In this document: positions 20,928-29,692 of the stretch, piece after piece | Layout of the letters: each line of letters opens with the position of its first letter | Position numbering within the stretch: the stretch's first letter is position 1 | Source: Pseudosulfitobacter sp. DSM 107133 | GTDB taxonomy: Bacteria > Pseudomonadota > Alphaproteobacteria > Rhodobacterales > Rhodobacteraceae | Assembly: GCF_022788695.1 (NCBI RefSeq) | Contig: NZ_CP085154.1 | Location: 1,240,001 to 1,304,000, forward strand | Direction of reading: 5' to 3' | DNA length: 64,000 nucleotides | The notes under the pieces: generated by a model | What the model saw: the letters and a program-made list of their open reading frames with translations, nothing else | Told to the model about the DNA's origin: nothing | Database searches by the model: none | Program-made: the position numbers and the translations under genes

Positions 20928-21971
20928 ATGAAGATGAAACCGTTGGGGCGCACGGGAATTATGGTGTCAGAGCTTTGCCTTGGGTCGATGACCTGGGGCA
21001 CGCAGAACACGGCGGAAGAGGGTTTTGAACAGATCGAACGGGCGCTGGATGCGGGGATCAATTTCATCGACACCGCCGAAATGTACCCGGTAAACCCCAT
21101 CAGCGCCGAAACCGTGGGACGTACCGAGCGGATCATCGGGCTTTGGCACGAAGATCGCGGGCGGCGACAGGACTATATCCTGGCCACCAAACATTCCGGC
21201 GAGGGCATGATGCACCGTCGTGACGGCGTGGCAATCTCGTCCGAGACAATTCCCGAAGCCATCGACGATTCGCTGCGCCGGTTACAGACCGATTACATCG
21301 ACCTGTACCAGTTTCACTGGCCCAATCGCGGCAGCTATATGTTCCGCAAGAACTGGACCTTTGACCCGTCAGGGCAAGACCGCGCCGCCACGATTCAGAA
21401 TATGGAAGATTGTCTGGGCGCGCTGCAACGCGAGGTGGAGCGCGGACGCATCCGGGCCTTTGGTCTGAGCAACGAAAGCGCCTGGGGTACAACGCAGTGG
21501 CTCGAGGCGGCCGCGCGCACGGGCGGGCCACGGGTTGCCACGGTACAGAACGAGTATTCGTTGCTGTGCCGCCTGTATGACACCGACATGGCCGAAATGA
21601 GCGTGAATGAAGACGTCGGCTTGCTGGCCTTCTCGCCGCTGGCGGCAGGGTTGCTGACGGGCAAGTATCAGGGCGGGGCAGTGCCCAAGGGGTCGCGCAT
21701 GTACATCAATGGCGATCTTGGCGGACGCAAGACAGACCGTGTGTTCGGTGCGGTCGATGCCTATCTGGACATCGCGAAACGGCACGGGCTGGACCCGGTG
21801 CAAATGGCGCTGGCGTGGTGTTGCACGCGGCCTTTCATGGGCTCGGTGATCTTCGGGGCAACCACGATGGCGCAGTTGGAGGTTGCCTTGGGCATGGTCG
21901 ACGTGACGCTGTCCGGTGAGGTTCTGGCCGAAATTGCCACCGCGCACCGCGCCCATCCGATGCCGTATTGA
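20928..21971 (+). CDS. Aldo/keto reductase (Tas-like)
   Basis: 347 residues from ATG 20928, with AAGGGG seven bases upstream. NADPH-dependent TIM-barrel oxidoreductase of the Tas/YghZ type: 'MKPLGRTGIMVSELCLGSMTWGTQNTAEEGFEQIERALDAGINFIDTAEMYP' contains the catalytic Asp/Tyr; the catalytic Lys is in 'DYILATKHSG' and the His in 'DYIDLYQFHWPNR'. The cofactor-binding tail is 'GSVIFGATTMAQLEVAL'. Substrate unknown; likely reduces an aldehyde or ketone in the cytoplasm. Confidence 0.94.
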   Translation: MKMKPLGRTGIMVSELCLGSMTWGTQNTAEEGFEQIERALDAGINFIDTAEMYPVNPISAETVGRTERIIGLWHEDRGRRQDYILATKHSGEGMMHRRDGVAISSETIPEAIDDSLRRLQTDYIDLYQFHWPNRGSYMFRKNWTFDPSGQDRAATIQNMEDCLGALQREVERGRIRAFGLSNESAWGTTQWLEAAARTGGPRVATVQNEYSLLCRLYDTDMAEMSVNEDVGLLAFSPLAAGLLTGKYQGGAVPKGSRMYINGDLGGRKTDRVFGAVDAYLDIAKRHGLDPVQMALAWCCTRPFMGSVIFGATTMAQLEVALGMVDVTLSGEVLAEIATAHRAHPMPY

Positions 21972-22049
21972 TCAAGGTGTGACACTGGCGACGGCGCGCT
22001 TTGGCGGGCTGTTGCGCAGTGGATATTTAAGGCCAAAAGAAATCAGTGT

Positions 22050-22994
22050 TTATGCAGATTTGCGGTGCTGGCGCGCGCTGGTGCCGTGGGCCTGGGCATA
22101 GGCGCGGGCAAAGGCGGACTGGCTGGAAAATCCGGTGCTCAGCGCGATGTCATGCAACGGTCGGTGTGTCTGGGTGACCAGCCGCTCGGCCTCGGTCATG
22201 CGCAGGGCCATATAGTGGGCCTGCGGTGTTTGGCCGATGGCCGTTTTGAACTGCATTTGCAGCGCGCGCGGGCTCAGGCCCAGACGCTGCGCGATCGTGG
22301 CGATGGGCAGGGGCGCATCAAGCGTGGTTTCCATCAATGCATGCGCGCGGGCGGTGATGTGGCTGTGGCGTGACCGCTGCGGCTGGCGGATTTGCGGTTG
22401 CGACGGGGCAGCGGTGGTGTCGGTGATAAAGCTGCCCGCGACCTTGCGCGCCAGCGCGGGGCTACAGGTTTCGGCGATCAGCGCCAGCATCATGTCCAGC
22501 GTGGGCGCGGCCCCGCCTGCGGTGCGGTACTTGCCGCTGACCTGATAGCGCGCGTTCACAGTTTGGGTATCGGGAAAGCGGGCGGCAAAGGCTTCGAAAT
22601 CCTCCCAGTGCACTGTGGCGGTGTGCCCGTCCAGTAGCCCTGTGCGTGCCAGCACCCATGGCCCACCGTCTACCCCCGCCACATGATCCGCGCGCGCCGC
22701 CAGCCTGCGCAGGCTGGACAGCAAGGCCGGTGTGCTTTGGCGCTCGGGATCAAACCCCGAGACGGTGACGATCCAGTTGCAGTGACTGATGCGCGCAAGG
22801 GGGTTGGCAGGAATAACAATGCCCGAGGTCAGCGTCACCGGTGCGTCGGCAGGCGTTGCCAGATGCCAGCGAAACAGCTGCCGCCCCGCATGGCGGTTCG
22901 CGGCCCGCAACGGATCGACCGCGGCGGCAAAGCTGAGTGTGTTGGTGGCATCAAGCACCAGCACGACGACTTCGATGATATTTTCGGATTTCAT
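22050..22994 (-). CDS. GlxA-family AraC-type regulator, probable carnitine operon activator
   Basis: 314 residues from ATG 22994. An N-terminal DJ-1/PfpI-like amidotransferase fold (~5-190; 'EVVVLVLDATNTLSFAAAVDPLRAANR', 'VAGVDGGPWVLARTGLLDGHTATVHWEDFEAFAARFPDT') precedes two AraC helix-turn-helix motifs ('LPIATIAQRLGLSPRALQMQFKTAIGQTP', 'PLHDIALSTGFSSQSAFARAYAQAHG'). This architecture is that of CdhR and GbdR, activators of carnitine and glycine betaine use in pseudomonads. It is divergent from the carnitine catabolism genes with ~86 bases between, so control of that operon is a strong inference. Confidence 0.9.
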   Translation of the reverse strand: MKSENIIEVVVLVLDATNTLSFAAAVDPLRAANRHAGRQLFRWHLATPADAPVTLTSGIVIPANPLARISHCNWIVTVSGFDPERQSTPALLSSLRRLAARADHVAGVDGGPWVLARTGLLDGHTATVHWEDFEAFAARFPDTQTVNARYQVSGKYRTAGGAAPTLDMMLALIAETCSPALARKVAGSFITDTTAAPSQPQIRQPQRSRHSHITARAHALMETTLDAPLPIATIAQRLGLSPRALQMQFKTAIGQTPQAHYMALRMTEAERLVTQTHRPLHDIALSTGFSSQSAFARAYAQAHGTSARQHRKSA

Positions 22995-23080
22995 CAATTT
23001 GTCTTCGTATTCTGTCAAGTCTGCTGCAAAGATGCCGCCATGATATGGCGCAACGCAAGATGAAATCGGGGAAACACGCC

Positions 23081-23995
23081 ATGCCATTGGCCATGAACAA
23101 AGACGTCTTTATCACCTGTGCCGTGACCGGCTCGGGCGCCACCCAGGACCGCAGCCCGCATGTGCCGCGCAGCCCCAAGCAGATTGCAGACAGTGCGATT
23201 GCCGCCGCCAAGGCCGGCGCCGCCGTGGTGCATTGCCACGTCCGCGATCCTGAAACCGGCGCGCCCAGCCGTGATCTGGCGATGTTCCGCGAGGTTACCG
23301 ACCGCATCCGCGACAGCGACACGGATGTGGTGTTGAATTTGACGGCGGGCATGGGCGGGGACATCACCTTTGGCGATGTGGAAAACCCGATGCAGTTAAG
23401 CAAGGCAGGCACCGATATGGCGGGCGCAAGCGAACGGGTGGCTCATGTGGCAGAATGTCTGCCCGAGATCTGCACGCTGGACTGCGGCACGATGAACTTT
23501 GCCGAAGCGGATTACGTCATGACCAACACGCCCGGCATGTTGGTCGCCATGGGCCGGATGATGACCGAACTGGGGGTGAAGCCCGAGATCGAAGCATTTG
23601 ACACCGGTCATTTGTGGTACGCCAAGCAATTGGTGAAAGACGGAGTGCTGGACAGCCCTGCGCTCGTGCAACTGTGCATGGGCGTGCCGTGGGGCGCGCC
23701 GGATGATCTGAACACATTCATGGCGATGGTGAACAATGTGCCCGACAACTGGACCTTTTCGGCCTTTGGTCTGGGGCGCAACCAGATGGCCTATGTCGCC
23801 GCGTCGGTGCTGGCGGGGGGCCATGTGCGCGTGGGGCTCGAGGACAACCTTTGGTTGGACAAGGGCGTGCTGGCCGAGAACTGGCAGCTGGTCGAACGGG
23901 CCGGCACCATTATCCAAAACATGGGCGCACGGGTGATCGGCCCCGCCGAGGTGCGTGAAAAGCTGGGGCTGGTCAAACGTGCGCCAAAGAGCTGA
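23081..23995 (+). CDS. BKACE (DUF849) enzyme, 3-dehydrocarnitine cleavage
   Basis: 304 residues from ATG 23081 (GGGGA nine bases upstream); ATG 23093 is an alternative. Zn2+-dependent beta-keto acid cleavage enzyme: 'AAVVHCHVRDPETGAPSRDL' supplies the metal-binding His pair, with 'LNLTAGMGGD', 'IEAFDTGHLWYAKQLV' and 'VRVGLEDNLWLDKGVLAENWQLV' typical of the family. With carnitine dehydrogenase in the same operon, the expected reaction is 3-dehydrocarnitine plus acetyl-CoA to betainyl-CoA plus acetoacetate, the CdhC step. Assignment to carnitine rests on context. Confidence 0.9.
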   Translation: MPLAMNKDVFITCAVTGSGATQDRSPHVPRSPKQIADSAIAAAKAGAAVVHCHVRDPETGAPSRDLAMFREVTDRIRDSDTDVVLNLTAGMGGDITFGDVENPMQLSKAGTDMAGASERVAHVAECLPEICTLDCGTMNFAEADYVMTNTPGMLVAMGRMMTELGVKPEIEAFDTGHLWYAKQLVKDGVLDSPALVQLCMGVPWGAPDDLNTFMAMVNNVPDNWTFSAFGLGRNQMAYVAASVLAGGHVRVGLEDNLWLDKGVLAENWQLVERAGTIIQNMGARVIGPAEVREKLGLVKRAPKS

Positions 23996-23999
23996 GTGC

Positions 24000-24521
24000 G
24001 TGAGGCGCAGCCTTTGGCTTGTCGGGCTGGGGTTGACGCTGCTGGCGGGCTGCGCGCAGCTGCCGCCACAACCGGGCTATCGCGATGGCTCTGTCATCAT
24101 CGCCTCGACCACGCGGTTTGACGCGCAGCGCTTTGCCGGCGACTGGGTGGTGCGCGCGGCCTATCCGCAGGATGCGGACCTGCGTGGGGTGGCCGCACGG
24201 CAGGACGGAGCCGCTTTTTCGCTGCTCTGGCACCGGTGCAATACGACTGGCCAATGCGGCACTGTGGCCGAACAGTGGCCCGCGCAGGCCACGGGGCAGG
24301 GGCGTTATTTGCTGCGCGCGCCCAAGGGAAAGGCAGATCGCACCCTGTGGGTGCTGTGGGTTGACGACGGGTTTCGCACGGCCGTGGTGGGCACGCCGGA
24401 TGGCACATGGGGCTGGATTCTGGATCGCAACACGACGGGCGGTGCGGATCGTATCGCCGCGGCACGCGAAGTGCTGGATTTCAACGGATATGACCTGACG
24501 CAGCTGGCAACACGGCCTTAG
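24000..24521 (+). CDS. Lipocalin-like lipoprotein
   Basis: 173 residues from GTG 24000, four bases after the BKACE stop codon. A short signal peptide ends in lipobox 'LTLLAGC', so the mature protein begins at Cys ~17 and should be membrane-anchored. The body has the lipocalin start 'TRFDAQRFAGDWVVRAAYP' (GxW-type motif), later beta-strand pattern 'RTLWVLWVDDGFRTAVVGTPDGTWGWILDR' and the C-terminal 'FNGYDLTQL', resembling Blc-like bacterial lipocalins. Its place in the middle of the carnitine operon suggests binding or sensing of an amphipathic acyl-carnitine or lipid, which is inference. Confidence 0.8.
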   Translation: MRRSLWLVGLGLTLLAGCAQLPPQPGYRDGSVIIASTTRFDAQRFAGDWVVRAAYPQDADLRGVAARQDGAAFSLLWHRCNTTGQCGTVAEQWPAQATGQGRYLLRAPKGKADRTLWVLWVDDGFRTAVVGTPDGTWGWILDRNTTGGADRIAAAREVLDFNGYDLTQLATRP

Positions 24522-24580
24522 GCGCGGGCACATCAGAGTGGTTTCGCGGGTCAAAGGCCCGCACAGGAAAGAGGTGAACA

Positions 24581-26059
24581 ATGGGCAATCAAGTGGCAGC
24601 CATCATTGGCGGTGGCGTGATCGGTGGGGGCTGGGCGGCGCGTTTTGCGCTGAACGGGTGGGACGTGCAGATTTTCGACCCCGACCCGCAGGCCGAACGC
24701 AAGGTGGGCGAAGTCATGGCCAACGCGCGCCGCTCGCTGCCGGGCATGGTGGATGTGGCCTTGCCGCCCGAAGGCAAGCTGACGTTCCATGATACCATCG
24801 CGGGGGCTGTGGCGGGGGCGCTCTGGATTCAGGAAAGCGTGCCGGAACGGCTGGATATCAAACACGCGACACTGGCAGAAATTCAGGCGGCCTGTTTGCC
24901 CGATGCGGTGATCGGCTCGTCAACCTCGGGCTTCAAGCCGTCCGAGCTGCAAGAAGGGGCGGCGCGTCCCGGGCAGATCATCGTGGCGCACCCGTTCAAC
25001 CCTGTGTACCTGCTGCCGTTGATCGAAGTGGTGCCAACCGCGGCCAACACGCCCGCCTTTCTGGACCGCGCCGAGGCAATGTTGACCCGCATGGGGTTCT
25101 ATCCGCTGCGCGTGCGCAAGGAGATTGATGCCCATATCGCCGACCGCTTTCTTGAGGCCGTCTGGCGCGAGGCGCTGTGGCTGGTCAAGGACGGGGTGGC
25201 CACCACCGAAGAGATCGACAACGCCATCCGCTACGGCTTTGGCATCCGCTGGGCGCAGATGGGATTGTTTGAAACCTATCGCGTGGCGGGCGGCGAGGCG
25301 GGGATGAAACATTTCATGGCGCAGTTCGGCCCCTGCCTGAAATGGCCCTGGACCAAGCTGATGGATGTGCCGGAATTCACCGACGAGCTGGTCGATCTGA
25401 TCGCAGGCCAGTCGGATGACCAGTCGGGGGCCTATTCTATCCGTGAACTTGAACGTATCCGCGACACCAACCTTGTGGCGATGATGCGCGCGCTGAAGGG
25501 GCAGGATTGGGGCGCAGGGGCGTTGATGAACGCCCATGATGCGACATTGCGGACCGGAACGCCCCTGGGCGCGCGGGTGGATGAGCTGGACGACGTATCG
25601 GCCCCGCTGCTGACGGTGCGCCGTGCGGTGCCGCTGGACTGGACCGACTACAACGGGCACATGACCGAGGCGAAATACCTGCAGGCCTTTGGCGATGCCA
25701 CCGACCGGTTCATGGCGATGATCGGCTGCGATGCCGCCTATATCAGCGCCGGCGGCAGCTATTTCACCGCCGAAACGCATATTCGCCATGTGGACGAGGC
25801 GCTGGCGGGCACCGTGATCGACGTGCGCACGCAGGTGTTGGCGGGGGCGGGCAAGAAGATGCACCTGTTCCATGAAATGTACGCGGGCACGCGTTTGCTG
25901 GCCACGGGCGAACATTTCTTGCTGCACGTCAGCCTTGAGACCCGCCGACCCTGCGAACCTGCCCCCCATATCGTGGCCGCGCTGGAGCGTGTGGCCAGCG
26001 CCCATGCAGCGCTTGCAACACCTGCGGGGATGGGCCGCGCTGTGGGTCAGCGGCCTTGA
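24581..26059 (+). CDS. L-carnitine dehydrogenase / betainyl-CoA thioesterase fusion
   Basis: 492 residues, ATG with GAGG six bases upstream. N-terminal 3-hydroxyacyl-CoA-dehydrogenase-like NAD domain (~1-320): 'AIIGGGVIGGGWAARFALNGWDVQIFD', 'SSTSGFKPSELQ', 'VAHPFNPVYLLPLIEVVP'. C-terminal hot-dog (4HBT) domain (~345-480): 'RRAVPLDWTDYNGHMTEAKYLQAFGDATDRFM'. The first domain oxidises L-carnitine to 3-dehydrocarnitine; the second would hydrolyse betainyl-CoA to glycine betaine and CoA. Such fusions are known in alphaproteobacteria, including Sinorhizobium. The BKACE step lies between the two activities, encoded by the neighbouring gene. Confidence 0.93.
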   Translation: MGNQVAAIIGGGVIGGGWAARFALNGWDVQIFDPDPQAERKVGEVMANARRSLPGMVDVALPPEGKLTFHDTIAGAVAGALWIQESVPERLDIKHATLAEIQAACLPDAVIGSSTSGFKPSELQEGAARPGQIIVAHPFNPVYLLPLIEVVPTAANTPAFLDRAEAMLTRMGFYPLRVRKEIDAHIADRFLEAVWREALWLVKDGVATTEEIDNAIRYGFGIRWAQMGLFETYRVAGGEAGMKHFMAQFGPCLKWPWTKLMDVPEFTDELVDLIAGQSDDQSGAYSIRELERIRDTNLVAMMRALKGQDWGAGALMNAHDATLRTGTPLGARVDELDDVSAPLLTVRRAVPLDWTDYNGHMTEAKYLQAFGDATDRFMAMIGCDAAYISAGGSYFTAETHIRHVDEALAGTVIDVRTQVLAGAGKKMHLFHEMYAGTRLLATGEHFLLHVSLETRRPCEPAPHIVAALERVASAHAALATPAGMGRAVGQRP

Positions 26060-26802
26060 AACGGGTACTGATCACCGCCGGAGCCAGTGGTATCGGGCGC
26101 GCGATGGCGGCGGCCTTTGACGCAGCCAGGTTCGAGGTTTGGGTCACCGATCTGGATCAGGCTGCACTGGACGGATTGCCCGCAGCGTGGACCGCGATTG
26201 CAGCGAACGCTGCGGATGAAGGCCAGATGCGCGGCGTCTTCGAAAAGATGGGCACGGTCGATGTGGTCTGTGCCAATGCTGGCATCGCCGGGCCGACGGC
26301 GGCGGTCGAGGACGTGGGGCTGGAGGACTGGCGGACCTGTCTGGGCGTCAACCTTGAGGGCGCGTTTCTGGCGGCCAAATTTGCAGCGCCCCGGATGAAA
26401 GCCGCCCGGCGCGGAGCGATCATTGTGACTTCGTCAACGGCAGGGCAATACGGCTACCCGTATCGTGCGCCTTATGCGGCGGCGAAATGGGGCATGATCG
26501 GGCTGATGAAGACGCTGGCGATGGAACTGGGCCCCTATGGCGTGCGCTGCAATGCGATCTGTCCGGGCAGTGTCGAAGGTCCGCGCATGGAAGGCGTGCT
26601 GGAGCGCGAGGCCGTGGCCAAGGGGATGACCCGCGATCAGGTCTATGCGGGCTATGCGGCGGGCACGTCGATGCGGTCCTTTGTCGAGGCCGGAGACATT
26701 GCCAATATGGCGGTATTCTTGGGATCAGATGGCGCGCGCATGGTGTCGGGGCAGGTGATTGCGGTGGACGGGCATACCGAGAACCCCAATCCGCAGGTGT
26801 GA
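26056..26802 (+). CDS. SDR-family oxidoreductase
   Basis: 248 residues from TTG 26056, overlapping the previous stop by four bases, so translation is probably coupled. Classical short-chain dehydrogenase: cofactor motif 'VLITAGASGIGRAMA', 'CANAGIAGP' (NAG), catalytic Ser in 'IIVTSSTAGQYG' and YxxxK in 'YPYRAPYAAAKWGMIGL'. Asp in 'VWVTDLDQ' favours NAD over NADP. Last gene of the carnitine operon; it could oxidise a hydroxy-acid side product or act as a second carnitine-related dehydrogenase, but the substrate is not evident. Confidence 0.92.
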   Translation: MKRVLITAGASGIGRAMAAAFDAARFEVWVTDLDQAALDGLPAAWTAIAANAADEGQMRGVFEKMGTVDVVCANAGIAGPTAAVEDVGLEDWRTCLGVNLEGAFLAAKFAAPRMKAARRGAIIVTSSTAGQYGYPYRAPYAAAKWGMIGLMKTLAMELGPYGVRCNAICPGSVEGPRMEGVLEREAVAKGMTRDQVYAGYAAGTSMRSFVEAGDIANMAVFLGSDGARMVSGQVIAVDGHTENPNPQV

Positions 26803-26809
26803 GCGGGGA

Positions 26810-26870
26810 AGGGGCGCTGCCCCTCGGCGCTTGCGCGCCTCACCCCGGAGTTTATCGGGCAAGATGAAGG
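26810..26870 (-). repeat. Dispersed 3'-end hairpin repeat, copy B
   Basis: On the minus strand the unit starts CTTCATCTTGCCCGATAAAC directly after the XRE gene stop codon (26871-26873) and ends in the two characteristic hairpins. It fills nearly the whole gap between the convergent SDR and XRE genes. Confidence 0.85.
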
Positions 26871-27731
26871 TCAGGTGATCAGCTGGCGCAGCTCTGCCAG
26901 ATGGCCGGGCATGGCGCGGGCGGTGACGGTGGCCTGACGGATCAGCCTGTCGAAATCTTCTGTCAGCGTTTCGATCCGGGGGCGGTCGCGAAAGGCCATA
27001 TAGTGCCCGCCGGTGTACAGCACGGCCAGCAAGGGGCCGAAGAGGGTGATCGGCGTGCCGTAAAGGCGGCGGGCATCAAACAGGGTGACGCGCAGGCGGG
27101 GGTAAAGCTGTTCTGTCAGCTCGATAAACTGGTTCAGCTGCGCCGTGCGCACGGATGCCGGTAGGCCGTGGTAATAGCCGGTGCCGGCGGCGAAGCTGTG
27201 CAATTCGTAAAGCGGCATGGCGATTTCATAGTCGGATTGCGATGCGCGCATCCAGTCGAGCCGGTCGCGCGAGGCGTTGATGGCCTGGGTGATCGTGCGG
27301 CCCAGATGGGGACTGTATTCCCATTCCAGCATGCTTTGGGTTTTCAGCATGTCGGGCAGGGCGGCGGGCACATGGCGGATTTTGTAACCTGCGGCCTCGC
27401 GGTGCCAGCCATAGATGGTTTCGTCGACCAGTGCGCGGGGCGCGTGGGTCAGGGTCAGGGCGTTGGACAGCAGGTCGGCTGCGGATTCGGGGCGGTCGGA
27501 CAGCCCCAACAGCCAGTCCGAAGAGACACCCAAGGCGCTTGCACAAGCGCCGACCACATGCGCGCCGGGCAGGCGGGCACCGTCGTCTTTCAGGGTTTGC
27601 GACAGGGTGGAACGGTCGGTGCCGATGGCGCGGGCAAGGCCGCTTTGGGTGGTGCCGGTGTCGGCCATCGCCTGCGCCAGACGGTGGCGGAACAGGGCGG
27701 CGCGGGCGCGTTTGTCGTTTATTGTCTCCAT
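26871..27731 (-). CDS. XRE-family transcriptional regulator with ligand-type C-terminal domain
   Basis: 286 residues from ATG 27731. An N-terminal lambda-repressor-like HTH ('ALFRHRLAQAMADTGTTQSGLARAIGTDRSTLSQTLKD...HVVGACASALGVSSDWLLGLSDRPE') is followed by a ~200-residue domain with aromatic-rich segments ('EWEYSPHLGRTITQAINASRDRLDWMRASQSDYEIAMPLYELHSFAAGTGYYHG') that I do not recognise as an enzyme. It is divergent from a fatty acid desaturase gene 113 bases away and may control it. Confidence 0.85.
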   Translation of the reverse strand: METINDKRARAALFRHRLAQAMADTGTTQSGLARAIGTDRSTLSQTLKDDGARLPGAHVVGACASALGVSSDWLLGLSDRPESAADLLSNALTLTHAPRALVDETIYGWHREAAGYKIRHVPAALPDMLKTQSMLEWEYSPHLGRTITQAINASRDRLDWMRASQSDYEIAMPLYELHSFAAGTGYYHGLPASVRTAQLNQFIELTEQLYPRLRVTLFDARRLYGTPITLFGPLLAVLYTGGHYMAFRDRPRIETLTEDFDRLIRQATVTARAMPGHLAELRQLIT

Positions 27732-27843
27732 ATGGTGACTTTTATCACGTTTGGGTGGTTTTGTTAACAAGGTTCGGAATGGTCGATGCTGCGCCGCCGC
27801 GCTAACGGTGAATCACCATGAACATTGCAAACCGAAGACTCCG

Positions 27844-28767
27844 ATGACCACCGTCCCCGTACGCCCTGTCCGTTCCCTTGCGCGTGCTGCGTGGGAGTGG
27901 CCCACGATCACGTTGTTTGCGGGCTGCTATGGCGTCTTGATACTGGCTGTGGTCTGGCTGTCCACAGTCTCGATTCCGCTGGCAGCGGTCGCCACCACCA
28001 TTGCGCTGGTGTTGCATTCGTCGCTGAGCCACGAGATATTACACGGCCATCCGTTCCCTTCGCGCGGTGTGAACACGGCGCTGGGCATGGTGCAGCCGGG
28101 ACTGTTCATCCCGTTTATCCGCTTTCGCGACACCCATCTTGCGCACCACCGCGATGCGCGGCTGACCGATCCCTATGACGATCCTGAAAGCAACTATCTG
28201 GACCCTGCGGACTGGGACCGGTTGGCGCGCTGGCAGCAAGCGCTGCTGCGGTTCAACAACACGTTGCTGGGGCGTATGACGGTGGGGCCGCTGGTGGGGC
28301 AGTGGCGCTTTATGCGTGCAGACTGGACTGCCATCCGCGCTGGGGACCGCGCGGTGCTGGCCGCTTGGCTGTGGCATCTGCCCTGGGTGGCTGTGGTGCT
28401 GGCGCTGGTGACGTGGTCGGCGATGCCGCTGTGGACCTATGTATTGTCGGCCTATGCGGCGCTGGGCATTCTGAAAATCCGCACCTTTCTGGAGCATCAG
28501 GCCCATAGCCGCAGCCGCGGGCGCACGGTAATTGTCGAAGACCGCGGGCCGTTGGCTTTTCTGTTTCTGAACAACAACCTGCATGTGGTGCATCACATGC
28601 ATCCGCGACTGCCGTGGTATCGGTTGCCTGCCCTCTATGCCGCCCGCAAGGCGCGGTTTCAGGACTGCAACGAGGGCTATGTGTACCGCTCATACGGACA
28701 CATCTTCGCGCGGTATTTTCTAAGAACCAAGGACACTGTGGCACATCCCCTCTGGCGCAGGGAATAA
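27844..28767 (+). CDS. Fatty acid desaturase family membrane protein
   Basis: 307 residues from ATG 27844. Integral-membrane di-iron enzyme of the FA_desaturase family: three His boxes 'HEILHGH' (~63-69), 'HLAHHRD' (~100-106) and 'HVVHHMHP' (~247-254), with paired membrane helices between them. These desaturate or hydroxylate acyl lipids or related hydrophobic substrates using O2. Divergent from an XRE regulator and 19 bases upstream of an EamA carrier gene. Substrate position and specificity cannot be told. Confidence 0.92.
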   Translation: MTTVPVRPVRSLARAAWEWPTITLFAGCYGVLILAVVWLSTVSIPLAAVATTIALVLHSSLSHEILHGHPFPSRGVNTALGMVQPGLFIPFIRFRDTHLAHHRDARLTDPYDDPESNYLDPADWDRLARWQQALLRFNNTLLGRMTVGPLVGQWRFMRADWTAIRAGDRAVLAAWLWHLPWVAVVLALVTWSAMPLWTYVLSAYAALGILKIRTFLEHQAHSRSRGRTVIVEDRGPLAFLFLNNNLHVVHHMHPRLPWYRLPALYAARKARFQDCNEGYVYRSYGHIFARYFLRTKDTVAHPLWRRE

Positions 28768-28786
28768 ATCGGGGGCAAAAGTCCCT

Positions 28787-29689
28787 ATGAGCCTCTGGAT
28801 TCCCATCACCCTCGCTGCCGCTTTTTTCCAAACCTTGCGCTTTGTGCTGCAAAAGAAGCTGGCCGCAACGCATCTTTCTGCTGCCGGCGCGACCTTTGCG
28901 CGGTTCCTGTATTCGGCACCGCTGATTGCCGTGATGGTCTATGTCTATTTCCAAAGTACCGGCCAGACACGGCCGCCCTTGACAGCAACATTCTGGCTGT
29001 TCGCGGCCTTTGGCGGGCTGGCGCAGGTGCTGGCGACGATCTGTGTGGTCATGTTGTTCAAGTCGCGCAATTTCGCGGTTGGCATCACGTTCAAGAAAAC
29101 CGAGGTGATCCAGACCGTTCTGATGGGGTGGCTGCTGTTGGGCGAAGGTGTCAGCCTGGCCGGGTTCGGCGCGATTGCGCTGGGGCTGATTGGCGTGCTG
29201 CTGCTGTCAGCGCCGCCCGATCTGACGCGCTGGCGGCTGCGCGATCTGGCGAACCGAGCGGCGGGGCTGGGGCTGTTGTCGGGCGTTCTGTTCGGCATTT
29301 CCGGTGTCAGCTATCGCGGCGCGTCGTTGCAATTGCCGTTGGAAGACCCGCTGGCACGCGCGGGGCTGACGCTGGCCTGTGTTACGGCGATGCAATTGGT
29401 GGGCATGACCGCGTGGCTGTGGCTGCGCGAAAAGGGCGAAATCACCGCCGTCTGGCGCGCGCGGCGCGTGGCGGTGTGGATCGGACTGACCTCGTTGCTG
29501 GGGTCATTTTGCTGGTTCACCGCTTACACCTTGCAGACCGCTGCCTATGTGAACGCGCTGGGGCAGGTCGAGCTGATCTTTAGCCTGATGGCCACGGTGC
29601 TGTTTTTCCACGAACGGATTTCGCCGCGCGAATGGGCGGGGATGGCCGTTCTGGGGGCCTCGATCCTGACGCTGGTGCTGGTGATCTGA
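28787..29689 (+). CDS. EamA/DMT-superfamily transporter
   Basis: 300 residues with ten predicted membrane helices arranged as two EamA repeats; the second ends 'LGQVELIFSLMATVLFFHERISPREWAGMAVLGASILTLVLVI', the usual EamA motif, and 'FKKTEVIQTVLMGWLLLGEGVSLAGFGAIALGLIGVLLL' is its first-half equivalent. Probable exporter of a metabolite or amino acid. It follows the desaturase by 19 bases on the same strand. Its stop is three bases from the convergent NUDIX gene. Confidence 0.92.
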   Translation: MSLWIPITLAAAFFQTLRFVLQKKLAATHLSAAGATFARFLYSAPLIAVMVYVYFQSTGQTRPPLTATFWLFAAFGGLAQVLATICVVMLFKSRNFAVGITFKKTEVIQTVLMGWLLLGEGVSLAGFGAIALGLIGVLLLSAPPDLTRWRLRDLANRAAGLGLLSGVLFGISGVSYRGASLQLPLEDPLARAGLTLACVTAMQLVGMTAWLWLREKGEITAVWRARRVAVWIGLTSLLGSFCWFTAYTLQTAAYVNALGQVELIFSLMATVLFFHERISPREWAGMAVLGASILTLVLVI

Positions 29690-29692
29690 GCC

